Shown: positions 16,565 through 26,626, numbered from the stretch's first letter. The stretch: DNA of 64,000 bases from Acetobacter garciniae (GCF_017377735.1 NZ_JAFVMH010000004.1:1-64000); one strand, 5' to 3'. Numbers and translations: made by a program. Notes: generated by a model from the letters alone, not told the origin.

Positions 16565-17125
16565 TTATTCTCCTGGTGGATAGGTTGTGTCGACCTCTAG
16601 GGTCTGAACCGGAAGGGAGGTCGCGAAATCCTGCGACACGCTGACGCTGAGATTGACCTGCATGGACAGATCCACGGTCCACAGGTCCTCGTACTGCTTC
16701 TCGCCGTTGATGAACCCGAGTTGGCGTGTGTCGGATGTGGTCAATGGGGTCAGCGGGATGCCGAGCCCGTCGAAGAAATCAACCGCCTGCATGTCCCGCC
16801 ATAGGGCCGTGACGGTCTGCATCTGGTTGCTGGACGCCGGGCCGAACAGGCCGATCTGCATGGTGATCTGAACAGGCTCGGTCACGTCGCGCGTGGCAGT
16901 CCCGTAGGACCAGCCATTGGTAGCAATCCGCTCACGCCCGATGATCGTCATGGTCGCGAATGGATCGGTCGGCGGAGCCTGCCGGTTCTGCTGGCCCTGA
17001 ATGACCCGCATGCCCGCGGGGAGGATCGCCAGGAGCCAGGACCGGACTGCCGTATAAATCTCGCTTTCGGTCGGGCTGACTACGAAGGGGGCTGCGTCTG
17101 CCGTGTCACCAGAACTTTCGACCAT
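16565..17125 (-). CDS. Neck/tail terminator protein
   Basis: 186 aa from ATG 17125; a TTG at 17137 would add four residues. FVVSPTESEIYTAVRSWLLA at the N-terminus and GRERIATNGWSYGTATRDVT further on match phage neck terminator proteins, which cap the top of the tail. The gene lies between head-tail connector genes and the sheath, the normal position. It overlaps the upstream gene by about 46 nt. Confidence 0.7.
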   Translation of the reverse strand: MVESSGDTADAAPFVVSPTESEIYTAVRSWLLAILPAGMRVIQGQQNRQAPPTDPFATMTIIGRERIATNGWSYGTATRDVTEPVQITMQIGLFGPASSNQMQTVTALWRDMQAVDFFDGLGIPLTPLTTSDTRQLGFINGEKQYEDLWTVDLSMQVNLSVSVSQDFATSLPVQTLEVDTTYPPGE

Positions 17126-17463
17126 TCTCCGCCCCAATCTTCAAGCTGTTGGGTCACAAGCCAGTCGGACCCGTAAAATGTCAGGATGTCGCCGCCGATC
17201 TGGAGCGGCCGGTTGAGCGCGTTCACGGCACCCCGGACGTAGACCGCGCGCATGTCGGCCTGCTGGCTGATGTTTTCGACCTGCTGCAAGTCCTGGCTGC
17301 TCAGCGCCTGCACCTCGATCTGCACGGTAGCTGTGGAATAGGTCGGGTTGGGCGAGCCGTCCGGATTTTCGGTGCTGCCGGTGCTGAACCGGATCGTGGC
17401 CGTGATATGCGGATTGACCGGCGCGCAGATGTTCCCGGCCGCGCCGAAGATATCAAGACTCAT
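17080..17463 (-). CDS. Head-tail connector/neck protein
   Basis: 127 aa. Starts [20 protein letters not shown]; later QVENISQQADMRAVYVRGAV and DILTFYGSDWLVTQQLEDWG. The latter stretch is common in small neck proteins placed just before the terminator gene. It overlaps both neighbours. Probably part of the neck; not tied to a named family with confidence. Confidence 0.6.
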   Translation of the reverse strand: MSLDIFGAAGNICAPVNPHITATIRFSTGSTENPDGSPNPTYSTATVQIEVQALSSQDLQQVENISQQADMRAVYVRGAVNALNRPLQIGGDILTFYGSDWLVTQQLEDWGGEWSKVLVTRQTQPPS

Positions 17464-17992
17464 CCGGGCCGCCCTTTACTTCGGACGCTACCGAATCGAG
17501 CATGTTGCCGCTCCACACCAGCGGCTTCCCGGCGGGGGCCGTTGCGCCTTTTTTCAGGTCTTTGATTGCCTGAAGGAAATCTTCTGTCGTGTAGCCGCCC
17601 ATTGGAAACCTGTCCTTGAGCAAATTGGTCAGGGGGGCATTTGCTGGCTCACCCGTGGCAGTAATTTCCTTTTGCATCTGACCGACCATTTTCTCTCCAG
17701 CCATCGCCAAAGCCGCGTTTGTCTGGTAGCCGGTCGCCTTCAAGGATGCTTCAAGTAGCTTCCCCCAGCCATCTTTGTTATGCGCGACGGTGTTGCGCAT
17801 GAATGGGCGGGGCGGAGCGGTCTTTGTGCCAAATTCGTTCCACGCAGCGATTTGCGCTGTCGGAATGTCGCCCTCCGCGCTCCCTTCCAGAAACCCGACG
17901 CGCACATGCGCGCCCTCTCCGACCTTCTGCTGCAACTGCTTTAGGGCGTTCTGGAGGCCCACGCCCCCGACTGACTTGATCTTTACGGCCAT
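17453..17992 (-). CDS. Tail completion/virion morphogenesis protein, HK97 gp10-like
   Basis: 179 aa. The pattern [32 protein letters not shown] and [20 protein letters not shown] is that of gp10-like/gpG-like tail completion proteins, where the EFGT...PPRPF stretch is highly conserved. These proteins sit at the head-tail joint. The start overlaps the connector gene and the stop overlaps the next gene. Confidence 0.8.
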   Translation of the reverse strand: MAVKIKSVGGVGLQNALKQLQQKVGEGAHVRVGFLEGSAEGDIPTAQIAAWNEFGTKTAPPRPFMRNTVAHNKDGWGKLLEASLKATGYQTNAALAMAGEKMVGQMQKEITATGEPANAPLTNLLKDRFPMGGYTTEDFLQAIKDLKKGATAPAGKPLVWSGNMLDSVASEVKGGPDES

Positions 17993-18420
17993 ATGCGGGG
18001 CCTTTGCTGAAAGCCGGGCACGTATCGCGCCTGGCGCAGAAACCGGGTAGCTGCCCAGAAGGATGCGCCCGCCTGGGTCTGGTTGAACCAGGCTGCGCGT
18101 TCCTGCTGGCTACCGAAATCGGTGGAGACAGACACGCTCCCCCGACTGGCGGATGACACGCGCCCGATCACGCCGCCCACGCCACCTTGATCGGATGGCA
18201 GGTCCAGCATGGCCAGATGTGCCACCAGCATGTTTAGCAACAGCGCGCGCTTTGTCAGGGCGCGCACCGGGCTGCATGACGTGTTCGACAGATAGAGCGT
18301 GGCCTGATCGAAATACGACTGCGCAAGCGTCTGGTTCACATTCGCCGCCAGCGCGGGATAGCGGGCCGACCACGCCGCGTAATCGAACGTGACGACGCCG
18401 CTCGTGGTCGTGCAGGACAT
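17983..18420 (-). CDS. Head-tail connector, DUF4054 type
   Basis: 145 aa. [39 protein letters not shown] and a helical [19 protein letters not shown] stretch match the DUF4054 (gp6-like) adaptor family. It joins the portal to the tail. Start at 18420 abuts the stop of the upstream gene. Confidence 0.8.
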   Translation of the reverse strand: MSCTTTSGVVTFDYAAWSARYPALAANVNQTLAQSYFDQATLYLSNTSCSPVRALTKRALLLNMLVAHLAMLDLPSDQGGVGGVIGRVSSASRGSVSVSTDFGSQQERAAWFNQTQAGASFWAATRFLRQARYVPGFQQRPRIWP

Positions 18421-18860
18421 CAGTCGTCGTCCTTGCTCGCGGGGGTAACGCCCTGGAGTGCGTCAGGGTCGAGCCCCTCAAGGCCGGTGCGCTCCTGCCC
18501 GCGTTCGGCCAGCATGGACACCGCGTCGGACTCCTTCGCCGCCGCGAAAATCAGGCCGCTCTTGAGGGGCGCATAGTTGGCATTCTGTTCCTTCCATGCG
18601 CTCCAGAACGCAGCATCCACCTCGGTGCGTCCGCCCATGCCGAGCATCTGGTTGCTCTTGGGGTGGAAGCGCGGGTCACGCCGAGCGCCGCGCAGACGCA
18701 CAGTGGCCTTGGGGACGGGAGGCCCCATGATGGGCATGGCGGAAAGAGCGCGGGCCTTGAGATCATCCTGCTCATACAGGTCCAGCACAAGGCCGGACGG
18801 CATGCGGCAGATGACCGTGACGGTATCGCCGCCGCGGCCGGAGTTGGGTGAAAGTGCCAT
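18420..18860 (-). CDS. Phage protein downstream of the major capsid gene, unknown
   Basis: 146 aa. [20 protein letters not shown], then [20 protein letters not shown] and a motif [20 protein letters not shown]. Found in the same place in similar phages; no function known to me. It lies 3 nt after the major capsid stop and abuts the DUF4054 gene, so a head-related or assembly role is likely. Confidence 0.65.
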   Translation of the reverse strand: MALSPNSGRGGDTVTVICRMPSGLVLDLYEQDDLKARALSAMPIMGPPVPKATVRLRGARRDPRFHPKSNQMLGMGGRTEVDAAFWSAWKEQNANYAPLKSGLIFAAAKESDAVSMLAERGQERTGLEGLDPDALQGVTPASKDDD

Positions 18861-18863
18861 GTA

Positions 18864-19922
18864 TCAGATCCCCGCCATGGTTACGCAGGCCTGCGGGTAG
18901 AACCAGATGGTTCCCCACGAGCCCTGAGACTTCTTCTGCCGGAAGTTGGTCGAATACCGTTCGACGGCATGCGCACGCAGCTTCTCGGTGAATGCGGTCG
19001 TCACGCTCTGCTGGCCCTCGACCGCGTTGACGAACAACTGCATCAGCGTGACGCTGCTGTTGCCTCCGCTCAGGTTCGTACCTGCCTCGGGCAGCGTCTC
19101 GATCTTCAGGCCCGGCAGATTTTTCTTGAGCAGATCGGCCAGAGAGACCTGGAACTGGTTGGTATAAAGCAGGCACTGCTGACGCTCGGTCGGGATGACC
19201 AGCGTCATGGGGGTTTCAAGGGTCAGGTTGCCGCCCATCTGCGTGGTCAGAACCCCAAACGCCTTGAGGATGTCACCGTAAACCTGAACCGGGTCAGCCA
19301 CGTCCAGCCAGCTATTCCCCGCAGCCGCACTGCCCGAAGGACCGACCTTCGCCACGGGTGCGATAGCCGGATGAAGCTGCGGGTCATTCAGCGCGCCATA
19401 CAGTTCCAGCCCGCTCAGCCCGAACAGGTTGATGAGGTTGGCGTTCTTGTTCAGCACGGAAATGCTGGCCATGTTCTTCTGGTTCACCCAGTCGATCTTG
19501 GCCGCGCCCATGCGCTCCACCTCGCGCTCGCCCCACTTCGTCCAGGTCTGGAAATGGAAGGACTGGCGCTGCACCCAATTGGCGTTCGGGTCCGTGGTAC
19601 CGGCCTGGCTGTAGTCGTCATAGGCCACGGCATAGCCGGACAGTTCCACAACGGGGAACTGCGCGGTATCGGTTACCCAATCGCCCTTCTTGGCGCTGCC
19701 GTAAATGTCTTCCGACTTCGTGGGCGTAATCAGCGCCTTGATGATGGTCGGATCGGTGTAGGTGGTGAACAGCGCGGGAATGCCGCTGTTGGGGGCCGTC
19801 ACCGGCATATTGGGTGGCAGGGCGTCTGCGGCCATTTCCGAGAAATAGCCACGCACACCAGGAAGGTGGATGCCCCAATCCCGCGCGAGGATTGCGGCGT
19901 CCCTCTTGAAAATCGCATTCAT
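18864..19922 (-). CDS. Major capsid protein, DUF2184 type
   Basis: 352 aa. Residues GIPALFTTYTDPTIIKALIT, DIYGSAKKGDWVTDTAQFPV and VAYDDYSQAGTTDPNANWVQ are characteristic of DUF2184 capsid proteins, an HK97-like fold. GGNLTLETPMTLVIPTERQQ and the C-terminal GSWGTIWFYPQACV also fit. It follows the cement protein and protease genes, as in other heads of this type. Confidence 0.9.
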   Translation of the reverse strand: MNAIFKRDAAILARDWGIHLPGVRGYFSEMAADALPPNMPVTAPNSGIPALFTTYTDPTIIKALITPTKSEDIYGSAKKGDWVTDTAQFPVVELSGYAVAYDDYSQAGTTDPNANWVQRQSFHFQTWTKWGEREVERMGAAKIDWVNQKNMASISVLNKNANLINLFGLSGLELYGALNDPQLHPAIAPVAKVGPSGSAAAGNSWLDVADPVQVYGDILKAFGVLTTQMGGNLTLETPMTLVIPTERQQCLLYTNQFQVSLADLLKKNLPGLKIETLPEAGTNLSGGNSSVTLMQLFVNAVEGQQSVTTAFTEKLRAHAVERYSTNFRQKKSQGSWGTIWFYPQACVTMAGI

Positions 19923-19934
19923 GCGTGTGGTTCC

Positions 19935-20681
19935 TTACGCGGCCGCGACAGGGCCTGTGATGATGATGGGAGAGCCTGCGGCATTGCCCTGACTGACCTT
20001 CCAGCCCGTATCAATGCTGCCCTCGGGCGCGCTGCCCGCGGTCCCAGTGCTGATCGTGCCATCCGTGGTGGACGCATAGACCGCCTGCCCGATGGTGGCT
20101 GGGGTGCTGGAGGTCGCGAACACATCGCCACCCTCGGCAAGCTGCGCCATGAACCCCTCGGGGATCAGCATGGTGGCTTCCTGGAGATACTGCGTTGTCA
20201 GGCCCTGCTGGTCGGCATAGACAAAACCCTGGGGCGCGCCGTTGGGCACGGTCTGGGCCGTGATGGTCACGGTCGGAGCTTCCGTGTAGCCGGTGCCCGC
20301 GTTGACCACGTTGATGGCCGTCACTTCACCGCCGCTGACGACGGCCACGGCCGTCGCGCCCGAACCACCGCCACCGGACAGGGTGACAATGGGCGCAACG
20401 GTATATCCCGTGCCGCCTTCCGAAACGGCAATGGCGGAAATGGCCCCATCGGTAACGGTAGCCGTGCCCGTGGCGCCTGAGCCCGCGGCCGCAGTCGGCG
20501 CGGCATTGAGCAGCATTACGCCATCAGCCTGCACCCAGGCAAAGCGGGCGATATTCAGGCCGCCCAGCCCGGCCCGAAAGCCGTTGGGGCCAGGGATGAC
20601 AATGCGGCGCGGGTTCTCACTGGCCCACCGGCCGGGGAAGCCAGCGGCCCAATTGTAATTGACGGTATTGGGGAAAGGCAT
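19935..20681 (-). CDS. Head decoration/cement protein with an inserted repeat module
   Basis: 248 aa. The N-terminus ([19 protein letters not shown], then [19 protein letters not shown]) and the C-terminal part with [20 protein letters not shown] match phage structural cement proteins (Gp24-like). Residues about 70-141 contain the same GGTGYTxAPx[14 protein letters not shown] repeat seen in the sheath protein and look like an inserted surface domain. It probably binds between capsomers to stabilise the head. Confidence 0.75.
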   Translation of the reverse strand: MPFPNTVNYNWAAGFPGRWASENPRRIVIPGPNGFRAGLGGLNIARFAWVQADGVMLLNAAPTAAAGSGATGTATVTDGAISAIAVSEGGTGYTVAPIVTLSGGGGSGATAVAVVSGGEVTAINVVNAGTGYTEAPTVTITAQTVPNGAPQGFVYADQQGLTTQYLQEATMLIPEGFMAQLAEGGDVFATSSTPATIGQAVYASTTDGTISTGTAGSAPEGSIDTGWKVSQGNAAGSPIIITGPVAAA

Positions 20682-20692
20682 TGCGTGGTTCC

Positions 20693-21928
20693 TTACAGCT
20701 TGCGGGGGGCGGCCACGCCGGCCACGACACTATCCTTGCCGGGAGCCGCATCGACGGCGATGGCGGGGGTGTGATGCAGGGAGCCAATCTGGGCCTGCAC
20801 AAGGGCCTTGAGGCCGGGCAGGTTCACGCCGGTCGCATCCACGCCGCGCTCTTTCAGGGCGTAGCGGAGAATATCGGGGGCGCTGTCCATGCCGATCACA
20901 TCGCCCACGAGCGGGCGGACGAGAGAGCGGGCTTCGTTGGCGTCGGCGTTGCGCTTGCGTTCGGCCTGGATTGCGGCGCTGACGGCGGACTGGATCGCGG
21001 CGTCATTGGCCTTCCGATCCTTGTCGTCCTTCTCGTCGTCCTCATCCTCGGCTTCTAGCTTCTTCTTTTCCTTGCGCTCGCCCTCTTCTTCCTCGTTGGC
21101 CTTGCGACCGCCTGCGGCTTCGTCGCGTTCGCGCTCTTCCTCGGACTCGTCACGGGCTCCTTTGTCCTTGGCGCCCTTGTCTTTCGCCTTGGGCTTGTCC
21201 TTCTCGTCGTCTTCATCATCCGCCTGGGTGGCGGATTCCGGCACGCCCGAGCTGTCCTCGTCCATGCACTTTTTCACATCTTCCTCGCTGGCATCCATCG
21301 CCAGCTTGCCGGAAGCAATGGCAGCACTAAGCCGCGCCAGCATCTGGCCAGCAGTCCGCATCTTTTTCACTCCGTTGGGTTTTGAATCGGCCACGAGGAC
21401 ATCCGGCCCCGCGCGCCCTGTCGGCACGAGGGCAACGTGATTTCCCCGTATCTGTGTCATGCGCCCGTCATAGCGCTGGCCCTGGTAGGTTCCTGGCTCC
21501 ATGACGGGCACGTAGCGATAGGCGCAGGACAGTTCCCGCTGCTCTCCGCTGTTGATCCTGGCGATGGCATCCGCATCCCAGACCGTAAGACTGTTTCTTA
21601 GGTATGGATCATCGAACACCGCATCCGTGCCGGTCGCCCCGGCCACAATGTCCTTGCGCGGCTCATCCGCTGTGACGTGGACATGGTCCATCAGCACCGG
21701 GATGGCATTGAAGGTGGGCGCCGCCGCCGCCAGTTCCTGCGGATCGCGCAGAAGCTGGTAAAGCCGGTCAGGCTCTAACCCAAGCGCCCCGGCATTGGGA
21801 ATTTCCCGGCCGTAATATGGATTGACCGTCGCCTTGCTGATCGGGGTGGAGGCCACGAACAGGCGCCCGTCCTCATCCGTGACGCGCACAGACCCGACGC
21901 GGTCGTAACCGAGTTTTTCAGTCATCAT
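20693..21928 (-). CDS. Prohead protease fused to a scaffold region, DUF2213 type
   Basis: 411 aa from ATG 21928. The N-terminal ~190 residues match DUF2213 ([39 protein letters not shown], then [19 protein letters not shown] and [11 protein letters not shown]), a capsid maturation protease. From about 195 to 320 the sequence is a very acidic/lysine-rich helical stretch ([20 protein letters not shown]) typical of a scaffold. Protease and scaffold in one chain is common in such heads. It overlaps the MuF-like gene. Confidence 0.8.
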   Translation of the reverse strand: MMTEKLGYDRVGSVRVTDEDGRLFVASTPISKATVNPYYGREIPNAGALGLEPDRLYQLLRDPQELAAAAPTFNAIPVLMDHVHVTADEPRKDIVAGATGTDAVFDDPYLRNSLTVWDADAIARINSGEQRELSCAYRYVPVMEPGTYQGQRYDGRMTQIRGNHVALVPTGRAGPDVLVADSKPNGVKKMRTAGQMLARLSAAIASGKLAMDASEEDVKKCMDEDSSGVPESATQADDEDDEKDKPKAKDKGAKDKGARDESEEERERDEAAGGRKANEEEEGERKEKKKLEAEDEDDEKDDKDRKANDAAIQSAVSAAIQAERKRNADANEARSLVRPLVGDVIGMDSAPDILRYALKERGVDATGVNLPGLKALVQAQIGSLHHTPAIAVDAAPGKDSVVAGVAAPRKL

Positions 21929-22730
21929 CAAATCCAGGAATAATTACCGAGGATACGCAGCGGCAGTTGCAAAGCTCGCCTGGGTGTATCCATTCGCCAT
22001 CGATGTAAGCGCCCTCGGCAAGATTGTATCGGATCCGGTCTTGCCCGGCCTTTACGTGGCTGGGCCTCGGGTGCTTGCCGCCTGACGAATGCACCCAGAT
22101 GGCCTCTTTCAAGCCAAGCTCCATCTGCCGCGTCCGGTTGATCACGGACGTAGTCTTGTTGTTCTGGTCCCGCGCTATGAAAGCAGCACGACGCCGGCTG
22201 ATCCCGTATTGCTCCTGGAGTGCTGCGCTGAGGCTGGACAGGTCGCGTCCCTGCATCACCGACATGTTGACAGCGGTTTCAATGCCCTTGAGGTGATCGT
22301 CCGACATGCCCTTGATGAGATTGACGTTCTCGGCAATTGACCGAGACGCCATGTCCCGCACATGAGCAGTTGGGCGGAATTGAACCGCAAACCCGTTGCG
22401 CTTCAATTCCGCCTGAAGCGAACCCTGCGCATACCCCTGCGCAGATTTGACGAAGCGCGAGGCCATATCCTCGGCCATGTCGTCAAATTTCTTGCGCCAC
22501 TGAGCCGTGAGGTCGTCCATGACCTTGACCAGACGGGCCAATGGTGATGCGTCCTGTGCAATCTGGGGTTCGGCGGCTTTGTACGCCTTAGCCAGATCGC
22601 TCAGAATGTCTCGGTGCATGCGTTTAAGCATGTCATGTAGAGCGCGATAATATCTTGCCTCTATCCCTGCATTAGCCCGCACCGGGGCAATGCGCTTGCC
22701 CTGCGCAGACTGACAGCGGAGTTGAGCCAT
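21918..22730 (-). CDS. Minor head protein, Mu gpF-like (phage head morphogenesis)
   Basis: 270 aa. The C-terminal half contains RRRAAFIARDQNNKTTSVIN and a closing ELCNCRCVSSVIIP with the CNCRC cluster of the MuF domain. The N-terminal half is helical. MuF proteins bind the portal and are packed into early heads. The start overlaps the portal stop by one base and the stop overlaps the protease start. Confidence 0.85.
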   Translation of the reverse strand: MAQLRCQSAQGKRIAPVRANAGIEARYYRALHDMLKRMHRDILSDLAKAYKAAEPQIAQDASPLARLVKVMDDLTAQWRKKFDDMAEDMASRFVKSAQGYAQGSLQAELKRNGFAVQFRPTAHVRDMASRSIAENVNLIKGMSDDHLKGIETAVNMSVMQGRDLSSLSAALQEQYGISRRRAAFIARDQNNKTTSVINRTRQMELGLKEAIWVHSSGGKHPRPSHVKAGQDRIRYNLAEGAYIDGEWIHPGELCNCRCVSSVIIPGFDDD

Positions 22731-24310
22731 TAACCATCCTCGCTTTCCTCGCCTCGCTTCAGAAGTCCCTCCAGACCCGCACCATCCCGCTCCGGATCGG
22801 GTGGGTCTGGAGGTGCCCCTGAGAGATTGACGTTGCGGTAAATGCTCTGCGGGTCGCCAGCCTGCCTCTCGCGCGCCTCTTCGGCTGCGAGAATCCCGGC
22901 CTGCACGTTCACCGCGTCCGTATCCGCCTTGATCTTCTCAACCTCAGCCGCCTCTTTCTCGGAAAGCTGCCAGAGGTGCACGAACTCAAAGTCAAGGTCG
23001 GGGTCGATCTCGCCCCACAGGTTCAGTTGCACCAGATGGAAGATCGCCCGTATCGTCGGGCCCATGTGGGCTTCCTGAAAGGCCGCGATTTCGTCGTAGA
23101 AGACCCTGATTTCCCCGTCGCTGCTGGCGTTCAGGCCGGTGGGCTGGATACCGAACAGTTTGACCAGCGGAATGCCGGGAATGCCCGCCATGAACTCCAT
23201 GGACTGGGCTTGTAGCGCATCTAGCGTGCCCAGCGGGACCGCGTTGATCGCGAAGTCCTCGTTCTCCTTGTCAATGACAAACGTGCCGTTGTTGCTCTGC
23301 CAGGCATTCATGGCCGCCACACGGCCGGTCACGCTGTCCGCGTCGATATCGCCGAAATCCATGCACCCATCAGTCTGCGCGTTTCCGGCCATGTCGGTCT
23401 TGAGAACCTTGGTCGCGAAGTTGCTGACCAGATCGGAGACTGACTGCCTGGTGCGCAGGAAGTTATGCACGTAGGCTTCAAGCATCTGCGGAAGCGCCAG
23501 GCCACCGAAGTTGAACGCGGGCTTTAGGATGTCCGGCACCTCGAACGGCACGACGGTCAGCAGCCGCGACGTATGCACAAGCGTGCCCTGCACCCACCAG
23601 TTCTGAGGCCGGTAGTAATCTGGCTTCAGCGGGTTGTCGGCATTGTAGGCGTTCGGGTTCGTCCAGATCGGGTCGATGTTGATAAGCTGCTCGACAGATC
23701 CTTTCTGGACCCCGTTCGGGCCGATGACGAGGGGCTTCTCCTGGCCCTCGGTGTTGAGCGCAGCGCCCTTGATCCCGATCCAGATATGCCCCAGCCCGTA
23801 GCCCATGCCGTGGGTGATCTGACGCCGCACCACGTCGCGCACACGCAGGCGCCGAAATTCGCCTTCAATCTCGCGCAGTCGATCCGATACGTCGCCATCG
23901 TCTTCAGCCTTCGTATCGACAGACCGGAACTTAATCCATTCGCGCGTGGATTCCTTGACAATAGTCTCGACCGGCTTGCGGAACTCGGCCCGCAGCATCA
24001 TCGCGGCAAGATCGGCATAGCCCTTGAAGTTCAGGCCATCCGCAAGGAAATTGCTGACGATATTGTAATTTGAGCCCATGTAAGACGAAAGGCCGGTGTC
24101 CATGGCCAGGCCGGGCTTGCCGTCACCGCGCACCCCGGCAGGAGGCTGATAGGGCTTGAACAGCGCTTCCGCGCGGCTCTGCAATTCATCGGGCGCAACA
24201 GTAACAAAGCGCGGCATCTTCCTGCGCTCTTTCGCCTTCACAACCGGCTCGACACGCGCGGCAGCGGGCACAGGCCCAGCCTTGCGCGTGAACCAGTCGA
24301 AAAGCTTCAT
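22730..24310 (-). CDS. Portal protein, DUF1073 type
   Basis: 526 aa. Matches the DUF1073 portal family: SYMGSNYNIVSNFLADGLNF, VKESTREWIKFRSVDTKAED, and a long helical wing and stem part ending in an acidic tail. It forms the dodecameric ring at one head vertex through which DNA enters and leaves. Overlaps terminase by 4 nt. The family shares a database name with anti-CBASS Acb1, but no Acb1 catalytic domain is seen here. Confidence 0.85.
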   Translation of the reverse strand: MKLFDWFTRKAGPVPAAARVEPVVKAKERRKMPRFVTVAPDELQSRAEALFKPYQPPAGVRGDGKPGLAMDTGLSSYMGSNYNIVSNFLADGLNFKGYADLAAMMLRAEFRKPVETIVKESTREWIKFRSVDTKAEDDGDVSDRLREIEGEFRRLRVRDVVRRQITHGMGYGLGHIWIGIKGAALNTEGQEKPLVIGPNGVQKGSVEQLINIDPIWTNPNAYNADNPLKPDYYRPQNWWVQGTLVHTSRLLTVVPFEVPDILKPAFNFGGLALPQMLEAYVHNFLRTRQSVSDLVSNFATKVLKTDMAGNAQTDGCMDFGDIDADSVTGRVAAMNAWQSNNGTFVIDKENEDFAINAVPLGTLDALQAQSMEFMAGIPGIPLVKLFGIQPTGLNASSDGEIRVFYDEIAAFQEAHMGPTIRAIFHLVQLNLWGEIDPDLDFEFVHLWQLSEKEAAEVEKIKADTDAVNVQAGILAAEEARERQAGDPQSIYRNVNLSGAPPDPPDPERDGAGLEGLLKRGEESEDG

Positions 24311-25551
24311 CTTCGTCCCTGTTGGGCTATGCGGTTGACCGTATCGGCAGTGAATTTCGGCATGCGGCGGCGGTTCTGGATCACGCCATCAAGCGCGTAT
24401 CTGAGCGCATCAATCCAATGGTTCCAGGCGTCCACGATGATCGGGAGAACATCTTCCGTCTGCTTGTCCACCTTGTAGGAATACTTGCGGAACTCTTCTG
24501 CTAGACGCTTGCAGCGGGGATGAATGATGATCTTCTTGAACGCCTTCAGCCGCGCAATGCCGTCCTCGACGCTGCCGGGCCACTTGTCGGCCGCGCTGAT
24601 CTTGAACCCGAAGCGATTGGCGAGAAAACTGATCGTCTCGGGCCGCGCCCCGTCGGCCTTCCAGGGCCAGCGGTAAGCGTCGGGGATTTCCTCAAGAATG
24701 GCTGGCGTATCATCAAGCTCAATACCGACCCCGCCCGCCTCATAATCCACATACAGGCAATCGTTCTGGATAAAGCACCGGATGGCTGCGGTAGGGTCTT
24801 TGGCAAAGCCCCAATCCACGCCGTAGTAGAGCCTCGCGTCAGACGGGGTGGTGAACTCTTCCTCATAGACACGATTGCGAAAGATAATCGCATCAGAAAT
24901 GGTGAGGTAATCACCTTCCCAGATATGCCCATACTCATCCGGTCGCGCGCGCTGGTCCTCAACCCGCTCAGTGGGCAATGTGCCGTCACCGAACCATGGG
25001 TTATCGGACCAGTTTGCCCGAACTGCGATCAGGTCTTTTCGGTCAGAGCCGGGACCGCGAAAGAAATCATCTATCGGATCATCGGGGCTGGCCGGGTTCC
25101 AGCTTGCCCATATTTCAGAACCAGCCTTACGCATGGTCGGCCGGAGCATCCGCCACGAATATGCGCTGATCGACTGCGCTTCTTCAATCCATGCCCGGTC
25201 GAACCCTTCTAGCGACTTGATGCTATCGGCCGTGTGATTCTGCATGCCCTGAAAGATGATCAGGCCACCACCCGGCGTTTTGATAAGCTGGTCCTGGACG
25301 TCAAACGTGCTGTTCAGATTGAACCGGTTGATCTTGTCCACGATCAACTGCTTCGAAGAGCGCTCGATAGACTTCTGCACCTCACGAATGCAGACCGTGC
25401 GATGCCCTGGGATGCGAAGATGCTCTTCGACTATGCACTCACCGAAGAAATGCGACTTCCCTGACCCTCGCCCTCCATACGCACCCTTGTACCGGCATGG
25501 AGCCAAGAGCGGCTCGAATACCTCGGCTGTGGGTATGGAGAGGCTTGTCAT
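24307..25551 (-). CDS. terL: Terminase large subunit
   Basis: 414 aa, PBSX-type. Walker A GGRGSGKS at about 27-34, Walker B DRAWIEEA near 118-125, and the nuclease part with YYGVDWGFAKDPTA (acidic D near 243) and a later DAWNHWIDALRYAL. It is the ATP-driven packaging motor and cuts the concatemer. Start overlaps terS stop (ATGA), stop overlaps the portal start. Confidence 0.9.
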   Translation of the reverse strand: MTSLSIPTAEVFEPLLAPCRYKGAYGGRGSGKSHFFGECIVEEHLRIPGHRTVCIREVQKSIERSSKQLIVDKINRFNLNSTFDVQDQLIKTPGGGLIIFQGMQNHTADSIKSLEGFDRAWIEEAQSISAYSWRMLRPTMRKAGSEIWASWNPASPDDPIDDFFRGPGSDRKDLIAVRANWSDNPWFGDGTLPTERVEDQRARPDEYGHIWEGDYLTISDAIIFRNRVYEEEFTTPSDARLYYGVDWGFAKDPTAAIRCFIQNDCLYVDYEAGGVGIELDDTPAILEEIPDAYRWPWKADGARPETISFLANRFGFKISAADKWPGSVEDGIARLKAFKKIIIHPRCKRLAEEFRKYSYKVDKQTEDVLPIIVDAWNHWIDALRYALDGVIQNRRRMPKFTADTVNRIAQQGRR

Positions 25552-25982
25552 TTTTCCTTGTCTGGTGGCCTGACGATAACGCGGCGAACCTCGCTCACTT
25601 GAACTGGGCCGCCATCAGGCCCCGTGTGCTCCTGCGTGATCTTGTCGCCGTAAACCTTGGGGGCACGCTTGGACATGACCCACTTGAGGGCATCCACCTG
25701 AAGCCTGCGGGCGTTGGCATCCTCTGGCGTGGCGGCGCGAGCAACATCAATGATCTCGTCTTCAAAGACCTCTGCGGCTCGCTTGCGCGCGCGCACGTAC
25801 CTGCTGCGGAAATCCTCATGCGCGTCGTTATCAAGCCGCTCAAATACTGTTCTTTGACCCGGCATGTGGTCATCTCGGCATATAGAGCGGAGGCTTTCGC
25901 CCTCCATGATCCTCGCGCAAATTTCGTCTTCAATGTCGGGCGAGAAAACAGATGGCCTTCCTGCCTTCATCTTCCTCTCCAT
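25548..25982 (-). CDS. terS: Terminase small subunit
   Basis: 144 aa; ATG 25982 follows AGGAAA. N-terminal helix-turn-helix (GRPSVFSPDIEDEICARIME, then SLRSICRDDHMPGQRTVFER), a coiled helical middle, and a basic C-terminus. It recognises the packaging site and recruits TerL. Coupled to terL. Confidence 0.8.
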   Translation of the reverse strand: MERKMKAGRPSVFSPDIEDEICARIMEGESLRSICRDDHMPGQRTVFERLDNDAHEDFRSRYVRARKRAAEVFEDEIIDVARAATPEDANARRLQVDALKWVMSKRAPKVYGDKITQEHTGPDGGPVQVSEVRRVIVRPPDKEK

Positions 25983-26002
25983 TACGTTTCCTAGGCATCC
26001 GA

Positions 26003-26626
26003 CTACCCTGCAAACAAGTCTGGACGCCTTTCTTCTAGCTTCTTATTAATTCGATTGGTCGCCGAGCGCTTTCCCTCTCGAGAATAAGCCGCTCGAAGGG
26101 ACTGCTCTATTCGCGCAAGCCTCTCAAGAGAGCGGTCGGCAATATCATCAAATCCCAATCGGCGCGCATCGCGCTCAAGCCTTCTCGCATTTTGGATAAC
26201 TTTCTGTATCGGGGTCCACCCGGTATAAGCAGAAGCTTTCTTTGCGCGCGCTGCGTGAGCAAGTGAATTGCCGCCATCGGCCAGATTTGTGAGGCGAAGC
26301 CCACTTTTCCTAGCAAGATCAATCCAACGCCCTTCGGCCGCTTCCCAATCTACGCATTCTTCTAGGACGAACATCCGCGGCGCATCCCCCGCAAGGATAA
26401 GGCTGCGAAGCCAATTCGTCACATGCCTTGATGCGCACCGGTTATTGGAAAGCGATCTGTGCTGAAGGAGCCTTTTCCATGGGTTCTTGGCCTTCCCAAT
26501 ATATCTGATTTCGTTTTCCGAAGATGCTGTAAGCGCATAAATGAAAAATTTCCCCGCGACCCCTTCGCGATGGGCGGTTATTTCTTCCAGGCCAGAAACG
26601 TCAAAAACGCAAGACGTACCGGCCAT
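26003..26626 (-). CDS. GIY-YIG nuclease next to terminase
   Basis: 207 aa from ATG 26626, chosen because GGAG lies 7 nt upstream. Residues GKFFIYALTASSENEIRYIG contain the FIYAL...YIG form of the GIY-YIG motif, followed by KNPWKRLLQHRS and a later LEECVDWEAAEGRWIDLARK with the expected catalytic glutamate. The C-terminal half is basic and helical. It could be a homing endonuclease or a packaging-linked nuclease in the way HNH proteins sit beside terminase. It starts 19 nt after a terminator. Confidence 0.75.
   Translation of the reverse strand: MAGTSCVFDVSGLEEITAHREGVAGKFFIYALTASSENEIRYIGKAKNPWKRLLQHRSLSNNRCASRHVTNWLRSLILAGDAPRMFVLEECVDWEAAEGRWIDLARKSGLRLTNLADGGNSLAHAARAKKASAYTGWTPIQKVIQNARRLERDARRLGFDDIADRSLERLARIEQSLRAAYSREGKRSATNRINKKLEERRPDLFAG

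Noticed and set aside
18969..20480. 503-aa open frame on the + strand opposite the major capsid and cement genes
   Set aside because: It mirrors well-supported structural genes, has no recognisable domain, and long antisense frames are common in this GC-rich DNA.
22730..24310. Portal protein considered as an anti-CBASS Acb1 protein
   Set aside because: The family shares a database name, but only the portal part is present; no Acb1 phosphodiesterase domain seen.
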